A stretch of DNA of 64,000 nt from Mesorhizobium sp. ES1-4 (GCF_020164745.1 NZ_JAIUGV010000009.1:124001-188000); one strand, 5' to 3'; positions 1-9,207 are shown, counted from the stretch's first letter. Notes: generated by a model from the sequence alone, not told the origin. Numbers and translations are program-made.

Positions 1-515
1 TTCGGGACCCAGGCGTCGACCGAGTCCGGCAAGCCCGGTATCGGCACGGTGCCCGAGATCATCGCCTTCAGCCATTCGGCCGCTGCCCCGCCCGGCGCGC
101 CGAGCACCAGCAGGGCCGCACCCTGCAGCACGAACAGCATGGCCAGCGTGACGACGATGTCGGGCACGCGGGTGACGACGATGAGCACGCCGTTGAGCGC
201 GCCGAGGACAAAACCCATGGCAAGCACGAAAGGCACCACGAAGAGCGCGTATTCCTCGCTGGCGCCCGCCATCATCGAGGCGGCGGTGACGCTGGTCAGC
301 GCCATCATGGCGGCGACCGAGAGGTCGATGCCACCCGCGATGACGACAACGGTCTGCGCGGCGACGGCGAAGGCATAGGGCAGCACGGCCCGCGCCAGCG
401 AGCCGAAATCGCCGCTGCCATAGCCGGGTTGGATCACTTTGGTGACGATGAACAGGATGATGAGGAGTGCGAACAGGCCTGTTACCCAGCCCTGGCGGCG
501 CAGGAAATGGCTCAT
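1..515 (-). CDS. Sugar ABC transporter permease (RbsC-like), 3' part outside window
   Basis: Inner-membrane permease of a ribose/xylose-type ABC importer. The visible 171 residues begin MSHFLRRQGW and run straight into a hydrophobic helix (GLFALLIILFIV). A second stretch, VVVIAGGIDLSVAAMMAL, is the sugar-permease core signature of the RbsC family, and more helices follow. The ATG overlaps the stop of the upstream ATPase gene by four bases (ATGA), so translation is probably coupled. The C-terminal half lies beyond base 1. Family assignment is firm; the sugar is not deducible from the sequence. Confidence 0.9.
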   Translation of the reverse strand, partial: MSHFLRRQGWVTGLFALLIILFIVTKVIQPGYGSGDFGSLARAVLPYAFAVAAQTVVVIAGGIDLSVAAMMALTSVTAASMMAGASEEYALFVVPFVLAMGFVLGALNGVLIVVTRVPDIVVTLAMLFVLQGAALLVLGAPGGAAAEWLKAMISGTVPIPGLPDSVDAWVP

Positions 516-2086
516 GGCGCGGCCTCCGGCGTATCGGAGGCATTGGCCGACGTCGAATCCGACGGATTCGCCGAGGGATCGGCGAGAATGCCGACATCGG
601 CCCTGGCGCCGCGCGGCAGGCCGTAGGCGGCGCGCATCAGCGCCGGTTCGTCCGCCTCCTCGACCGGGAAGATATCGACGAGGCGGCCGCCGAAGATGAC
701 GATGACGCGGTCGCAGACGCGCTGCACCTCTTCCAGTTCGGAGGTGTAGAACAGCACCGATTTGCCGTGGCCGGCGAGCTCGCGCAGCAGAAGATAGATT
801 TCCTGCTTGGTGCCGACATCGATGCCGCGCGTCGGGTCGAAACACAGGATGGTACGGGCATCCGCCGCGATCCAGCGGGCGATCGTCACCTTCTGCTGGT
901 TGCCGCCGGAGAGGCGCTGCACCTCGCCCTGGGCGCGGGTGTCGATCTGCAGGCGCTGGATGGCGCTGAGCACGGTCGCGCGTTCGCGGCGCATCGGGAT
1001 CGGTCCCCAGTTGCGCAGGGCAGCACTGAAGGGAAGTGCTATGTTCTCGCGCACCGAGCGCTGCATGGCGAGCGCCTCGGAGCGATCGCCGGGCACATAG
1101 GCGATGCCGGCGCGGATGGCGTCGATGGGGTGAGAAAACTTCGCCGGCTGGCCGTCGACCTCGATGGTGCCGCCGGATGGTTTGATCGAGCCGGCCAGGG
1201 CGGCGAACAGTTCGTCCTGGCCTTGGCCTTCGAGCGCCACGACGCCGGCCACCTCGCCGTCGGCGAGATCGAAGGACACGTCGTTGAGCTTGGTGCCGAC
1301 GCGCAGATTGCGCACCGCGATCCGAGGCCGGGCAGGGGCGGGCGCTGCCTTCTGGGCGGCGGTGCGGGCGGCGACGTGGGTCTTGACGACGCGGGTGCCG
1401 AGCATCAGCTCGACAATCTTTTCCTCGACGCCCGGCTTGATGTCGACGACGCCGACGGTTGCGCCGTCACGCAGAACCGTGGCGCGGTCGCACAGTGCCG
1501 AGATTTCAACGAAGCGATGCGAGATGAAGATCACGGCGCGGCCGGCGTCGCCTTGGCGGCGCACCACGTCCAGCACCTTTTCGGCGAGGTTGGCGGGGAG
1601 TGCCGCCGTCATCTCGTCGAGCAGCAGCACGTCGGGCTCGACGGCCAGCGCACGGGCGAGGTCGAGCACACGCAACACGGCCAGGGGGATGTCGCGCGCG
1701 GTTTCGCGTAAATCGAGGTCGGGAATGCCGAGTTCGCGCACCCAGGCGCGGAACGGCTCGACCGGCGTGCCGGTCAGGCGCAAATTGGACAAGACGTCCA
1801 GATCGGGGATCAGCGACGGCTCCTGATAGACGGGCAGCAGGCCGGCGCGGCGCGCGGCGGCGGGCGAGCGTATGTCGCGCGCCTCGCCACGGATCAGGAT
1901 ACGCCCTGCGTTGGCAGAGATCGCGCCGGTCAGGATCTTCACCAGCGTCGACTTGCCGGCGCCGTTGGCGCCCATCAGCGCATGCACCTCGCCCGGCAGG
2001 ACGGAGAGCGACGCGTCGCGCAGCGCGGCAACCGCGCCGTAATTCTTGGCGACGCCTGACGCGTCGAGGAGGGGATTGGCGGTCAA
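512..2086 (-). CDS. Sugar ABC transporter ATP-binding protein (RbsA/MglA/XylG type)
   Basis: Cytoplasmic ATPase with two fused nucleotide-binding domains, 524 aa, the usual length for this family. Domain 1 has an intact Walker A (GANGAGKST, residues 39-47) and Walker B (LLLDEM), but its ABC signature is degenerate. Domain 2 has the reverse: a degraded Walker A (ALEGQGQDE), but a good signature LSGGNQQKV and Walker B CFDPTRGIDVGTK. This asymmetry is normal in the family. The C-terminal tail is Ser/Asp-rich. It is coupled to the permease by a 4-bp overlap and separated from the binding-protein gene by a RIME-like repeat. Confidence 0.93.
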   Translation of the reverse strand: MTANPLLDASGVAKNYGAVAALRDASLSVLPGEVHALMGANGAGKSTLVKILTGAISANAGRILIRGEARDIRSPAAARRAGLLPVYQEPSLIPDLDVLSNLRLTGTPVEPFRAWVRELGIPDLDLRETARDIPLAVLRVLDLARALAVEPDVLLLDEMTAALPANLAEKVLDVVRRQGDAGRAVIFISHRFVEISALCDRATVLRDGATVGVVDIKPGVEEKIVELMLGTRVVKTHVAARTAAQKAAPAPARPRIAVRNLRVGTKLNDVSFDLADGEVAGVVALEGQGQDELFAALAGSIKPSGGTIEVDGQPAKFSHPIDAIRAGIAYVPGDRSEALAMQRSVRENIALPFSAALRNWGPIPMRRERATVLSAIQRLQIDTRAQGEVQRLSGGNQQKVTIARWIAADARTILCFDPTRGIDVGTKQEIYLLLRELAGHGKSVLFYTSELEEVQRVCDRVIVIFGGRLVDIFPVEEADEPALMRAAYGLPRGARADVGILADPSANPSDSTSANASDTPEAAP

Positions 2087-2138
2087 ATCGTGTGGTTCTC
2101 GTTCCAGAAACTAATGCCGGTGCTCTACGGCGACCTTT

Positions 2139-2277
2139 CCTTCTCCCCTTGTGGGAGAAGGTGGCCGAGCGAAGCTCGGTCGGATGAGGGGTGTTCCAGG
2201 GAACACCAACGTCTCACTCCGTCCAAGCACCCTCATCCGTCTCGGCGCCGATCCACCTTCTCCACAAGGGGAGAAGG
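2139..2277. repeat. RIME-like palindromic intergenic repeat, copy 1
   Basis: The left arm begins CCTTCTCCCCTTGTGGGAG and the right arm ends CTCCACAAGGGGAGAAGG, its inverted partner. Internal motifs GGATGAGGGGTG and CACCCTCATCC are also inverted. The same arms occur at 29803-29950 and 34812-35007. This matches the architecture of the Rhizobium-specific intergenic mosaic element. It lies inside an operon, between the binding-protein and ATPase genes. Confidence 0.85.
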
Positions 2278-2295
2278 CGGAAACGCGGCTCTTGC

Positions 2296-3330
2296 TTACT
2301 CCCCCGGGCCCTTGCACGCCACGATCTGGTCCTTGGTGTACGTCGTCCAGCCCGGGATCATGATCGAGACCGGCCATTCGGGGCTGAGCGACGGATCGGC
2401 GGCGGCCTTCAGCTTGGCCTTGCCTTCCTCGGTGGCGTTGTCCCAAAGCTGCGGGTCGACCAGCACGGTCTGCTGTGCCGGCTTCTTGCCGTCGAGGATC
2501 TGCAGCGCCAGAGTCACGCCGGCGCCACCGATCGAGCCGGGGTTGGTCACCGCCGCCCCGACGAGGCCCTTGACCGAGCTCAGCTGGCCGACGAATCCCG
2601 CATTGTCGGCGCCGACCACTGGCACCAGCGGCGCCTGCGATTCGACCAGCGCGTCGACGATGACGTTGTCGATGCCGGAGGTCCAGACGCCGTTGAACGG
2701 CGTGCCGGTGGCCAGGAACGACAGCATCTGCTGCTTTGCCTGGTCCTGCTGCCAGCCGGTGAAGACTTCCTGCGCGACCTTTACATCGGGGAATTCGGCC
2801 AGCGCCTTCTTGAAGCCTTTGTCGCGGTCGCTATCGGCGGACGCACCGGCCGCACCGCGCATATAGAACACCTCGCCCTTGCCACCCATCTGCTGGAACA
2901 GCCATTTGGCGCCGAGATAGGCATATTGTTCCTGGTTGTTGGAGATGATGTAGGCCGAAGGCTCGGTGACCGCCTGGTCTACGGCGACGACGACGATGCC
3001 GGCCTTGGTGGCTTCCTCGAGACCCGCCTTGATGCCGGCCGGATCGGCGGGGTTGACGACGATGGCGTCGACCTTGGCGCTGATCAGGTTGCGGATGTCT
3101 TCGAGCTGGCCGGCCGCATCGGTGTTGCGGTGGGCGATGTTGAGCTTGGTCACTTCGCCCGAGGCGAGCGCCTGCGCCTTCATGGCGCACACCATCTCCT
3201 CGCGCCAGCCATTGCCCTGCACGGTGTTGGAGATGCCGATCGTGTATTTGCCGGCGGCGGATGACACGCCCACCGAAGCCAGCAGGGCAGCACCCGCAAG
3301 CAGCGGGACGATGGTCAGGATTTTCTTCAT
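2296..3330 (-). CDS. Periplasmic sugar-binding protein of ABC importer
   Basis: Ribose/xylose-type substrate-binding lipocalin-like bilobal protein (periplasmic binding protein type 1 family), 344 aa. It starts MKKILTIVPLLAGAALLA with a Sec signal peptide ending near SSAAG. The mature part opens YTIGISNTVQGNGWREEM and holds the family segment DAIVVNPADPAGIKAGL. The start at 3330 is chosen because GGAGGAA lies 7 bases upstream; an in-frame ATG 18 bases further out has no such site. It should supply substrate to the permease and ATPase encoded downstream. Ligand unknown, probably a pentose or polyol given the dehydrogenases upstream. Confidence 0.92.
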   Translation of the reverse strand: MKKILTIVPLLAGAALLASVGVSSAAGKYTIGISNTVQGNGWREEMVCAMKAQALASGEVTKLNIAHRNTDAAGQLEDIRNLISAKVDAIVVNPADPAGIKAGLEEATKAGIVVVAVDQAVTEPSAYIISNNQEQYAYLGAKWLFQQMGGKGEVFYMRGAAGASADSDRDKGFKKALAEFPDVKVAQEVFTGWQQDQAKQQMLSFLATGTPFNGVWTSGIDNVIVDALVESQAPLVPVVGADNAGFVGQLSSVKGLVGAAVTNPGSIGGAGVTLALQILDGKKPAQQTVLVDPQLWDNATEEGKAKLKAAADPSLSPEWPVSIMIPGWTTYTKDQIVACKGPGE

Positions 3331-3418
3331 TTCAGTCTTCCTCCACATTGTTTTTCAGTTCCAGTTCAACCCGTTAAAGCACGCCGCTGACAAAATGAGT
3401 CACGCGGCGCGCTTCACT

Positions 3419-4336
3419 TCATTTGACGAAGGGGCGCAGCACGTCGCGGGCGAGCAGGAAGCCACGCTTCACTTGATCGTCGCTGCCTTCAAATCGCCTG
3501 TCCTCGTGTTCGATGATGATGGAGCCGTCATAGCCGGCGCGGTAGAGGCCGGAGAAGAAGCCGCTCCAGTCGACATCGCCGAGCCCCGGCATGCGCGGCA
3601 CCTGCCACCCTATGCCAGCCGAAAGGATTCCGCGCTCGTACAAACCATCATGATCAATCATCAGGTCCTTGGCGTGGACATGCAGCATGTAGGGGCCGAA
3701 CTCCCTGATGAAGCGCGCTTGGTCGATCATCTGCCAGACCAGGTGCGAGGGGTCGAAATTCATGCCGACCTCACCGCCCCAGGCTTCCAGGATGCGACGC
3801 CAGACCTGCGGCGAATAGGCGATGTTGTGCCCGCCGGGCCATTCGTCATGGCTGAAGATCATCGGGCAGTTCTCGAAGGCGATTTTTACCCCGTGGCCGC
3901 GCGCATGAGCGACGATCTCGGGCCAGATTTTCAGCGCTTCCTGCCAGTTGACGTCGACGGTTTTCGAGGCATCGCCGCCGCAGAAGGTGTTGACGACAGG
4001 CACGCCCATATTGGCGGCCAGCACGATGACCTTCTTCAGATGGCCGATGACGGCCTCGCGGTGGGCGGCATCGGGATGCAGCGGGTTGGGGTAGTAGCCG
4101 AGGCCGGAGACGGAAATGTTGTTTTCCGCCAGCGAGGCAACGATTTCCTTCGCCTGTGCGGCCGAGGTCGAGGCGGCATCGATATGGCTGGTGCCGGCAT
4201 AGCGGCGAGTCGCGCCGGAGGTCTTCGGCCAGCAGGCGATTTCCAGCGCCTCGAAGCCGACGGAGCTCGCCCAGCCGGCAACCTCGCCAAGCGGCGTCTC
4301 CGCGAACGGTGCGGTGAGCAGTCCAAGTTTCATCAT
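3419..4336 (-). CDS. Sugar phosphate isomerase/epimerase family protein (TIM barrel)
   Basis: About 305 aa, xylose isomerase-like TIM barrel (AP endonuclease 2 superfamily). It begins MMKLGLLTAPF. Metal-ligand style motifs seen are KIAFENCPM, MNFDPSHLVWQ, LHVHAKDL and IIIEHED, which place Glu, Asp, His and Glu at barrel strand ends as in this family. Two adjacent ATGs are possible; the inner one (4333) is better spaced from GGGAGG. It sits between the binding-protein gene and the mannitol dehydrogenase-like gene, so it probably interconverts a keto-sugar intermediate of the same catabolic route. Confidence 0.88.
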   Translation of the reverse strand: MMKLGLLTAPFAETPLGEVAGWASSVGFEALEIACWPKTSGATRRYAGTSHIDAASTSAAQAKEIVASLAENNISVSGLGYYPNPLHPDAAHREAVIGHLKKVIVLAANMGVPVVNTFCGGDASKTVDVNWQEALKIWPEIVAHARGHGVKIAFENCPMIFSHDEWPGGHNIAYSPQVWRRILEAWGGEVGMNFDPSHLVWQMIDQARFIREFGPYMLHVHAKDLMIDHDGLYERGILSAGIGWQVPRMPGLGDVDWSGFFSGLYRAGYDGSIIIEHEDRRFEGSDDQVKRGFLLARDVLRPFVK

Positions 4337-4394
4337 GCCTCCCTAGAGCGCGAACCCGCGATCGTTTCCTATAATGCCGATTGTTTGGATCGCT

Positions 4395-5900
4395 TCAACC
4401 TCGCGACCCATTCTGTTCCAGACTGTGTCGAACGGCCGCCATCGGATCATCCGAGAGCAGCTTTGCAAGCGCCGATGCGACGGCCGCGCGAAACGCAGCG
4501 TTCGCGGCAAGGCCGGGTTCGAAAATCGTGTCGATGGCCAGGATGGCTGAAGCCAGCGCCCGTGCATCGTCCCCGGTTTCGTCGGCGATCGCGGCGATCT
4601 TGCCGGCATAGGGATCCGATACCGGCCAGCGTTCGCCGAAGCGCGTCGAGGCCAGGATCAGATAGGCCATCCAGCCGGCGACCGGCACCGAGAGCAGTCC
4701 AATGCTCGCGCCCTGGCTCAGCCGATCGCGGATCGGGTTGAGCAGGCGCTGGACGATTTTCTGCGAGCCGTCGGTGGCGATCTGGTGATTGCGGTGGCGG
4801 ATGGCGGTGTTGCGCAAGCGGCCAAGGCTCTGCTCGACATAGGCCGATGGCTCCATCCCGGGCACCGGCATCAGCGTCGGCAGCGTTTCCTCGACCAGCA
4901 TGCGCCTGACGAAGACCGAAAGCAGCGGATCGGCGATGGCATCCGATGTGTGTTCGAGCCCGGCCAGCCCGCCGAGCGTGGCAAGCGTCGTTTGCGCCCC
5001 GTTCAGCACCCGCATCTTGAGATGCTCGAAGGGTGTGACGTCGTCGACAAAGGTGGCGCCGGCCAGATCCCAGCGTGGCATGCGGCCGGCAAATTTCTGC
5101 TCGATCACCCATTGCCGGAACGGCTCGCCGACGGCAACGGCGCTATCGCGGTAGCCGAACCATTGTTCGACGCCGCCGAGGTCATCGCGCGTCACCGCCG
5201 GCGCGATGCGGTCGACCATGGCGGAGGGGAAGGCGGCGTTGGCCGCGATCCATTCGGCCAGCCCATCGCCGCGCCATTCGGCGAAACTCCGCACGACATT
5301 TTCCAAGATGATGCCGTTTGTCGGAATGTTGTCGCAGGAGAGCAATGTCAGCTTCCCGCCACGCGCGGCACGGCGCATCTCAAGCGCCCTGGCCAATATG
5401 CCGGCCACGCTGCGCGGTGCTTCGGGGTTGGCGAGGTCATGGACGATGTCGGGATGATCGAGATCGAGTTCGCCGGTCGAGGGGATGTGGCAATAGCCTT
5501 TTTCCGTGACCGTCATCGTCACCAGTTCGATGTCGGGCGAGGCCAGCACGTCGAGCGCGGGCGCGGCGCTCTCCTGGCTGTCGACCACCTTCACGATGCT
5601 GCCGATGACGCGCGCCTCGACATGGTCGTTCTCACGGATCAGCCTGGTATAGAGGCCGCCCTGCCGGCCGAGCGTATCGGCAAGGGTGGGCGGGCGGATG
5701 TTGATGCCGATAATGCCCCAGCGGTCGAACCGATGCGACAAAAGATCGTCGGTGTATTCGGCCTGGTGGCAGCGGTGGAAGGCGCCGACGCCGAGATGCG
5801 CCATGCCGGGTTGGAGCGCGGCCCGGTCGTAGGACGGCTTCCGGACAGCGGCGGGAAGCCTCTCCAGGAGACCAGGGCCGAGCGTTTCGATGCTGCTCAC
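4395..5900 (-). CDS. Mannitol dehydrogenase family (long-chain polyol) oxidoreductase, His303 replaced by Gln
   Basis: NAD(P)-dependent polyol/hexuronate dehydrogenase related to mannitol 2-dehydrogenase and fructuronate reductase, 501 aa. The start is a GTG at 5900 that overlaps the upstream SDR stop (GTGA). Residues fall in register with the Pseudomonas fluorescens enzyme: Asn191 (SCDNIPTNG), Lys295 and Asn300 (KMRVLNG) are present. The usual His303 is Gln (codon 4992-4994). The N-terminal nucleotide site is AHLGVGAFHRCHQAEY. Context points to oxidation of an imported polyol. The exact substrate cannot be read from the sequence, and the Gln may alter or weaken it. Confidence 0.9.
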   Translation of the reverse strand: MSSIETLGPGLLERLPAAVRKPSYDRAALQPGMAHLGVGAFHRCHQAEYTDDLLSHRFDRWGIIGINIRPPTLADTLGRQGGLYTRLIRENDHVEARVIGSIVKVVDSQESAAPALDVLASPDIELVTMTVTEKGYCHIPSTGELDLDHPDIVHDLANPEAPRSVAGILARALEMRRAARGGKLTLLSCDNIPTNGIILENVVRSFAEWRGDGLAEWIAANAAFPSAMVDRIAPAVTRDDLGGVEQWFGYRDSAVAVGEPFRQWVIEQKFAGRMPRWDLAGATFVDDVTPFEHLKMRVLNGAQTTLATLGGLAGLEHTSDAIADPLLSVFVRRMLVEETLPTLMPVPGMEPSAYVEQSLGRLRNTAIRHRNHQIATDGSQKIVQRLLNPIRDRLSQGASIGLLSVPVAGWMAYLILASTRFGERWPVSDPYAGKIAAIADETGDDARALASAILAIDTIFEPGLAANAAFRAAVASALAKLLSDDPMAAVRHSLEQNGSRG

Positions 5901-6679
5901 CGGTTTGCGCCGATCACCGACTGCTCCTGGTCGATCACCGAACCGGTCATCGGGCCGGCGGCGTCGGAGAGCAGGAAGACGGCGAGGTTTGCGATATCGT
6001 CTGGTGCCAGCAACCTGCCGAAGGGCTGCGCGGCGTTGGCGGCGTCGAGCCATCCCGGGCCGTTGCCCAGCGTCTGCGCCTGCATGACGCGTTCGGCCGG
6101 CGTGTCGGTCCACCCGACATTGATGCCGTTGACGCGGATGCGGTCGAAGCGGTGGGCATTGGCGGCGTTCTTGGTCAGCGTCGCCAGCGCGCCCTTGGTG
6201 GCGGAATAGACGGCAAGCTCCGGCGAGCCGCAATGGGCATTGACCGACAGGATGTTGACGATGGCACCGGGCTGTCCGCGCTTCCTCATGTCGGCGATGG
6301 CCGCCTGCATCAGAAAGAACGGCGCGCGCGCGTTGACCGCGAACAGCGCCGCCCAGTCGTCGGGGGTGGCATCGAGGAAGGAGGCGCGGTCGGTGAGGCC
6401 GGCGGCGTTGACCAAGCCGTCGATGCGGCCGAAGCGCTCGATGCAGGCCTGCGCCAGCAAGGCCGGGGCTTGCGAATCCGCGAGGTCGGCGGCGACGAAA
6501 ATCGCCGGCGTGCCCAATTGCGACAGCTCCGCCGCCACGGCGTCGCCCCGTGTCTTGTCGCGACCGGTGACCAGCAGGCCAGCGGCGCCCGAGCGCGCCA
6601 GCGTCTCGGCGATGGCGCGGCCGATGCCTTGTGTCGACCCGGTGACCAATATCACCTTGCCGTCGAGCCTGATCTCCAT
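5897..6679 (-). CDS. SDR family dehydrogenase
   Basis: Classical short-chain dehydrogenase/reductase, 260 aa. It has TGSTQGIG (coenzyme loop, residues 13-20), NAAG, a Ser of the ILSVNAH stretch and the catalytic YSATK. It starts at an ATG preceded by GGGAGGAGGA. Its stop overlaps the GTG of the polyol dehydrogenase-like gene, so the two are translated together. It probably oxidises a sugar alcohol or sugar acid in the pathway fed by the downstream ABC importer. Substrate not determinable. Confidence 0.92.
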   Translation of the reverse strand: MEIRLDGKVILVTGSTQGIGRAIAETLARSGAAGLLVTGRDKTRGDAVAAELSQLGTPAIFVAADLADSQAPALLAQACIERFGRIDGLVNAAGLTDRASFLDATPDDWAALFAVNARAPFFLMQAAIADMRKRGQPGAIVNILSVNAHCGSPELAVYSATKGALATLTKNAANAHRFDRIRVNGINVGWTDTPAERVMQAQTLGNGPGWLDAANAAQPFGRLLAPDDIANLAVFLLSDAAGPMTGSVIDQEQSVIGANR

Positions 6680-6703
6680 TCCTCCTCCCGGAACAAAGTT
6701 TCT

Positions 6704-6722
6704 ATTTTTCGAAATATGGAAC
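6704..6722. promoter_or_regulatory. Candidate RpiR operator upstream of the catabolic operon
   Basis: The gap between regulator and SDR gene carries TTTCGAAA (6707-6714), a perfect palindrome, within the AT-rich stretch ATTTTTCGAAATATGGAAC. A related stretch with AATATGGAAATTGGAAA and TTCGAAA lies upstream of the regulator gene itself (7684-7712). The shared elements suggest one protein binds both. Position and sequence only; binding is inferred. Confidence 0.35.
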
Positions 6723-6757
6723 GATGGTTCCCGATAGTCAATTGTGCCAGCGGCGCC

Positions 6758-7651
6758 TTACTTACCGCGCCGTGCGGCGACCCCATGGACCAGCGCCATG
6801 CCGACCGCCAGCGAGGCGGCCAGCGAGCGGAAGCCGGCGAAGTCGGATTCCACCACTTCCAGCCAGCTGTCCGACAGCCGGGTCAGCGGGCTGAACGTGC
6901 TGTCGGTGATGGTGACGATGCGGGCCTTGCGCTCATGCGCCACGGCGACGAGGTCAGGCGTGATCGAATTGTAGGGGCTGAAGGAAACCGCCAGTACCGC
7001 GTCGCGGCTGCCGATGCAGCCGATCTGGTCAAGCGCGGTGGAACCGACATTGTCGACCAGCACGTTGCGCACGCCCTGCTGCGAAAGCGTCAGCGACAGA
7101 TAGGCGGTGACGGGAAAGGCGCGCTTGGAGCCGATGACATAGATCAGGTCGGCGGTGGCCAGCAGCGTCACCATCTTCTCGAAGCTCTCGACGTCCAAAC
7201 CGGCTTCGATGCGCCCAAGCGAAGCCTGCGAAGCGCCGACCATGCCGTGCAGGAAATGCAGATGCGCATTGGGCTCGGGTGTCTCCCGGTCCTGGCCGCG
7301 TCCTTCGGGCCACGATCCCTTCACGTGCTCCTTGAACAGGCCTTGGAAATCGGAAAAGCCGGAATAGCCGAAAATCTGCGCGAAGCGCACCAGTGTCGAG
7401 GGCTGCACGCCCGCCTGCGCGGCCACCTGCGCGATGGTGCCAAGAGCCACGTCGCTCGGGTGCTGCCACAGGAAGATCGCCACCTGCCGCAGCCGCTTGG
7501 GAAAGTGCACGGTGCCCGACGACAGCACCGCGCGCAGTTCCTCATAGGTCCGCGGCTGGATATAACCCAACGCCGCCAGGGAGCGTCCGCGCTTGCGCGT
7601 CGCCGCCTCGTCGGCACTGGACCGTCCGGATGACTTGCGTGCCCCACTCAT
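6758..7651 (-). CDS. RpiR/MurR family transcriptional regulator (HTH plus SIS domain)
   Basis: 297 aa. The N-terminal HTH_6 domain (about residues 36-110) contains IAQVAAQAGVQPSTLVRFAQ followed by FGYSGFSDFQ, the usual RpiR pattern. The SIS sugar-phosphate-binding domain (about 125-265) has DLIYVIGSKRAFPVTAYL and AVSFSPYNS. RpiR proteins sense phosphosugars and control sugar catabolism. It lies directly upstream of and codirectional with the SDR-to-ABC operon and is the likely local repressor or activator. Confidence 0.9.
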   Translation of the reverse strand: MSGARKSSGRSSADEAATRKRGRSLAALGYIQPRTYEELRAVLSSGTVHFPKRLRQVAIFLWQHPSDVALGTIAQVAAQAGVQPSTLVRFAQIFGYSGFSDFQGLFKEHVKGSWPEGRGQDRETPEPNAHLHFLHGMVGASQASLGRIEAGLDVESFEKMVTLLATADLIYVIGSKRAFPVTAYLSLTLSQQGVRNVLVDNVGSTALDQIGCIGSRDAVLAVSFSPYNSITPDLVAVAHERKARIVTITDSTFSPLTRLSDSWLEVVESDFAGFRSLAASLAVGMALVHGVAARRGK

Positions 7652-7762
7652 GATTTCAGGCTAACGTGGCACGATCGTATTACAATATGGAAATTGGAAA
7701 TCTTGTTCGAAAGTGCTAGGGGCTCGGCTCGGGTGCTGAGGGTTGGCCGAGACCTTCCCCGA

Positions 7763-7950
7763 CTTCGTCATCCCCGGGCGGAGCAGGAGCGAAGCTCCGT
7801 CGCGAAGACCCTGGGATCCATGCCGTGACGGCTGTCGAGGAATGCAGCGGATAGGGATTCTGCACGGTAGCGGCACTTCAAAATCGCGGCATGGATCCTG
7901 GGGTCTGCGCCGCGTCGCTGCACTCCTTGCTCCGCCCCAGGATGACGAAG
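7763..7950. repeat. Dispersed palindromic repeat, family B, copy 1
   Basis: The outer parts are inverted: GTCATCCCCGGGCGGAGCAG at the left, and CTCCGCCCCAGGATGAC at the right. The inner halves are also related and inverted: GACCCTGGGATCCATGCCG against CATGGATCCTGGGGTC. A shorter copy is at 39282-39360. It fills most of the 319-base gap before the next gene. Confidence 0.75.
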
Positions 7951-7970
7951 CGATAGGTAGGAGGATAAGG

Positions 7971-9155
7971 ATGGTCTATGCGACATCGGACGGATCGGCG
8001 GGCAAGCGCCTGAGGGTCGGCATGGTCGGCGGCGGCCGCAATGCCTTCATTGGCGCCGTGCATCGGCTGGCCATGCGGCTCGACGACCAGATCGCGCTGG
8101 TCGCCGGTGCGCTGTCGTCCGATCCGGAAAACGCCGCCGCCTCGGCCGCCGAGATCGGCATCGCGCCGGAGCGCAGCTATGCCGACTATCGCGCCATGGC
8201 AACGGCCGAAGCCGCGCGGCCGGATGGCATCGAAGCTGTGGTCATCGTCACGCCCAACCATCTGCACGCGCCGATCGCCACGGCCTTCCTCGAAGCCGGC
8301 ATCGACGTGATCTGTGACAAGCCGCTGTCGACGACGCTGGCCGACGCCGAAGCGCTGGTGGCGCTGACCAGGGCAAAGAAACGCCGCTTCGTCGTCACGC
8401 TCAACAACACCGGCTACGCCATGGTGCGGCAGGCGCGCGAGATGGTGATGGCGGGCGAGCTTGGCCGGATCGTGTCCGTGCACGGCGCCTATATCCAGGA
8501 CTGGCTGACCAAACCGATCGATGCCGAGGGCCAGAAGCAGGCGGAATGGCGCACCGATCCGGCCAGGGCAGGGCAGTCGGCGGTGCTGGCCGACATCGGC
8601 GTGCACGCCTTCAACCTGGCGAGCTTCATCTCCGGCCGCGAGGCCGAGACGGTGTCGGCCGACCTGTTCACCGCGGTGCCTGGACGCCGGCTCGACGACA
8701 ACGCCCATGTGCTGGTGCGCTGGACGGGCGGAGCGCGCGGCACGATCCTGGCCAGCCAGACATCGCCCGGCCACTACAACGACCTGTCCGTGCGCGTCTA
8801 TGGCGACAGAGCCGGGCTCGCATGGTCCGGCACGCGGCCGGAGGAACTGCGCTTTACGGTCCATGGCGAGGAAACCCGCACGCTGGTGCGCGGCGGCCAC
8901 GGCTCGACGGCGGAAGCCCGCCGCGTCTCGCGCATGCCGGCGGCGCATCCGGAGGGCTATATCGAAGCCTTCGCCAATTTCTACCGCGATGCCGCCGACA
9001 TCATCCGCGCGCACCGGTCGGGCGCTGCCATCGATCCGGCGCGCGCGGCGCAGGTGCCCGACGTGGTCGACGGCGCACGCGGGGTGAAGTTCGTTGCCGC
9101 GGCGGTGGAGTCGAGCGCGGCTGGCGGGGCGTGGACGGCCGCGCGGTTTGGCTGA
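7971..9155 (+). CDS. Gfo/Idh/MocA family oxidoreductase
   Basis: NAD(P)-dependent sugar or inositol dehydrogenase-like protein, 394 aa. The Rossmann nucleotide loop is RVGMVGGGRNAFIG near residue 16. The family signature CDKPLS carries the catalytic-region Lys, and the C-terminal alpha/beta substrate domain includes VLADIGVHAFNLASF. The ATG at 7971 is preceded by TAGGAGGATAAGG; upstream in-frame codons lie in the repeat and are not coding. It is divergent from the RpiR gene and may act on the same sugar, but substrate is unknown. Confidence 0.92.
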   Translation: MVYATSDGSAGKRLRVGMVGGGRNAFIGAVHRLAMRLDDQIALVAGALSSDPENAAASAAEIGIAPERSYADYRAMATAEAARPDGIEAVVIVTPNHLHAPIATAFLEAGIDVICDKPLSTTLADAEALVALTRAKKRRFVVTLNNTGYAMVRQAREMVMAGELGRIVSVHGAYIQDWLTKPIDAEGQKQAEWRTDPARAGQSAVLADIGVHAFNLASFISGREAETVSADLFTAVPGRRLDDNAHVLVRWTGGARGTILASQTSPGHYNDLSVRVYGDRAGLAWSGTRPEELRFTVHGEETRTLVRGGHGSTAEARRVSRMPAAHPEGYIEAFANFYRDAADIIRAHRSGAAIDPARAAQVPDVVDGARGVKFVAAAVESSAAGGAWTAARFG

Positions 9156-9207
9156 GGCGCGCGAAGCTTTCTGCTATAGAGCGCATGCCGGGGATTTCGA
9201 ATGAGGG

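Noticed and set aside
467..1711. Long plus-strand open frame opposite the ABC ATPase
   Set aside because: Arg/Gly/Ala/Asp-rich antisense frame without family motifs; the minus-strand ATPase has all expected motifs.
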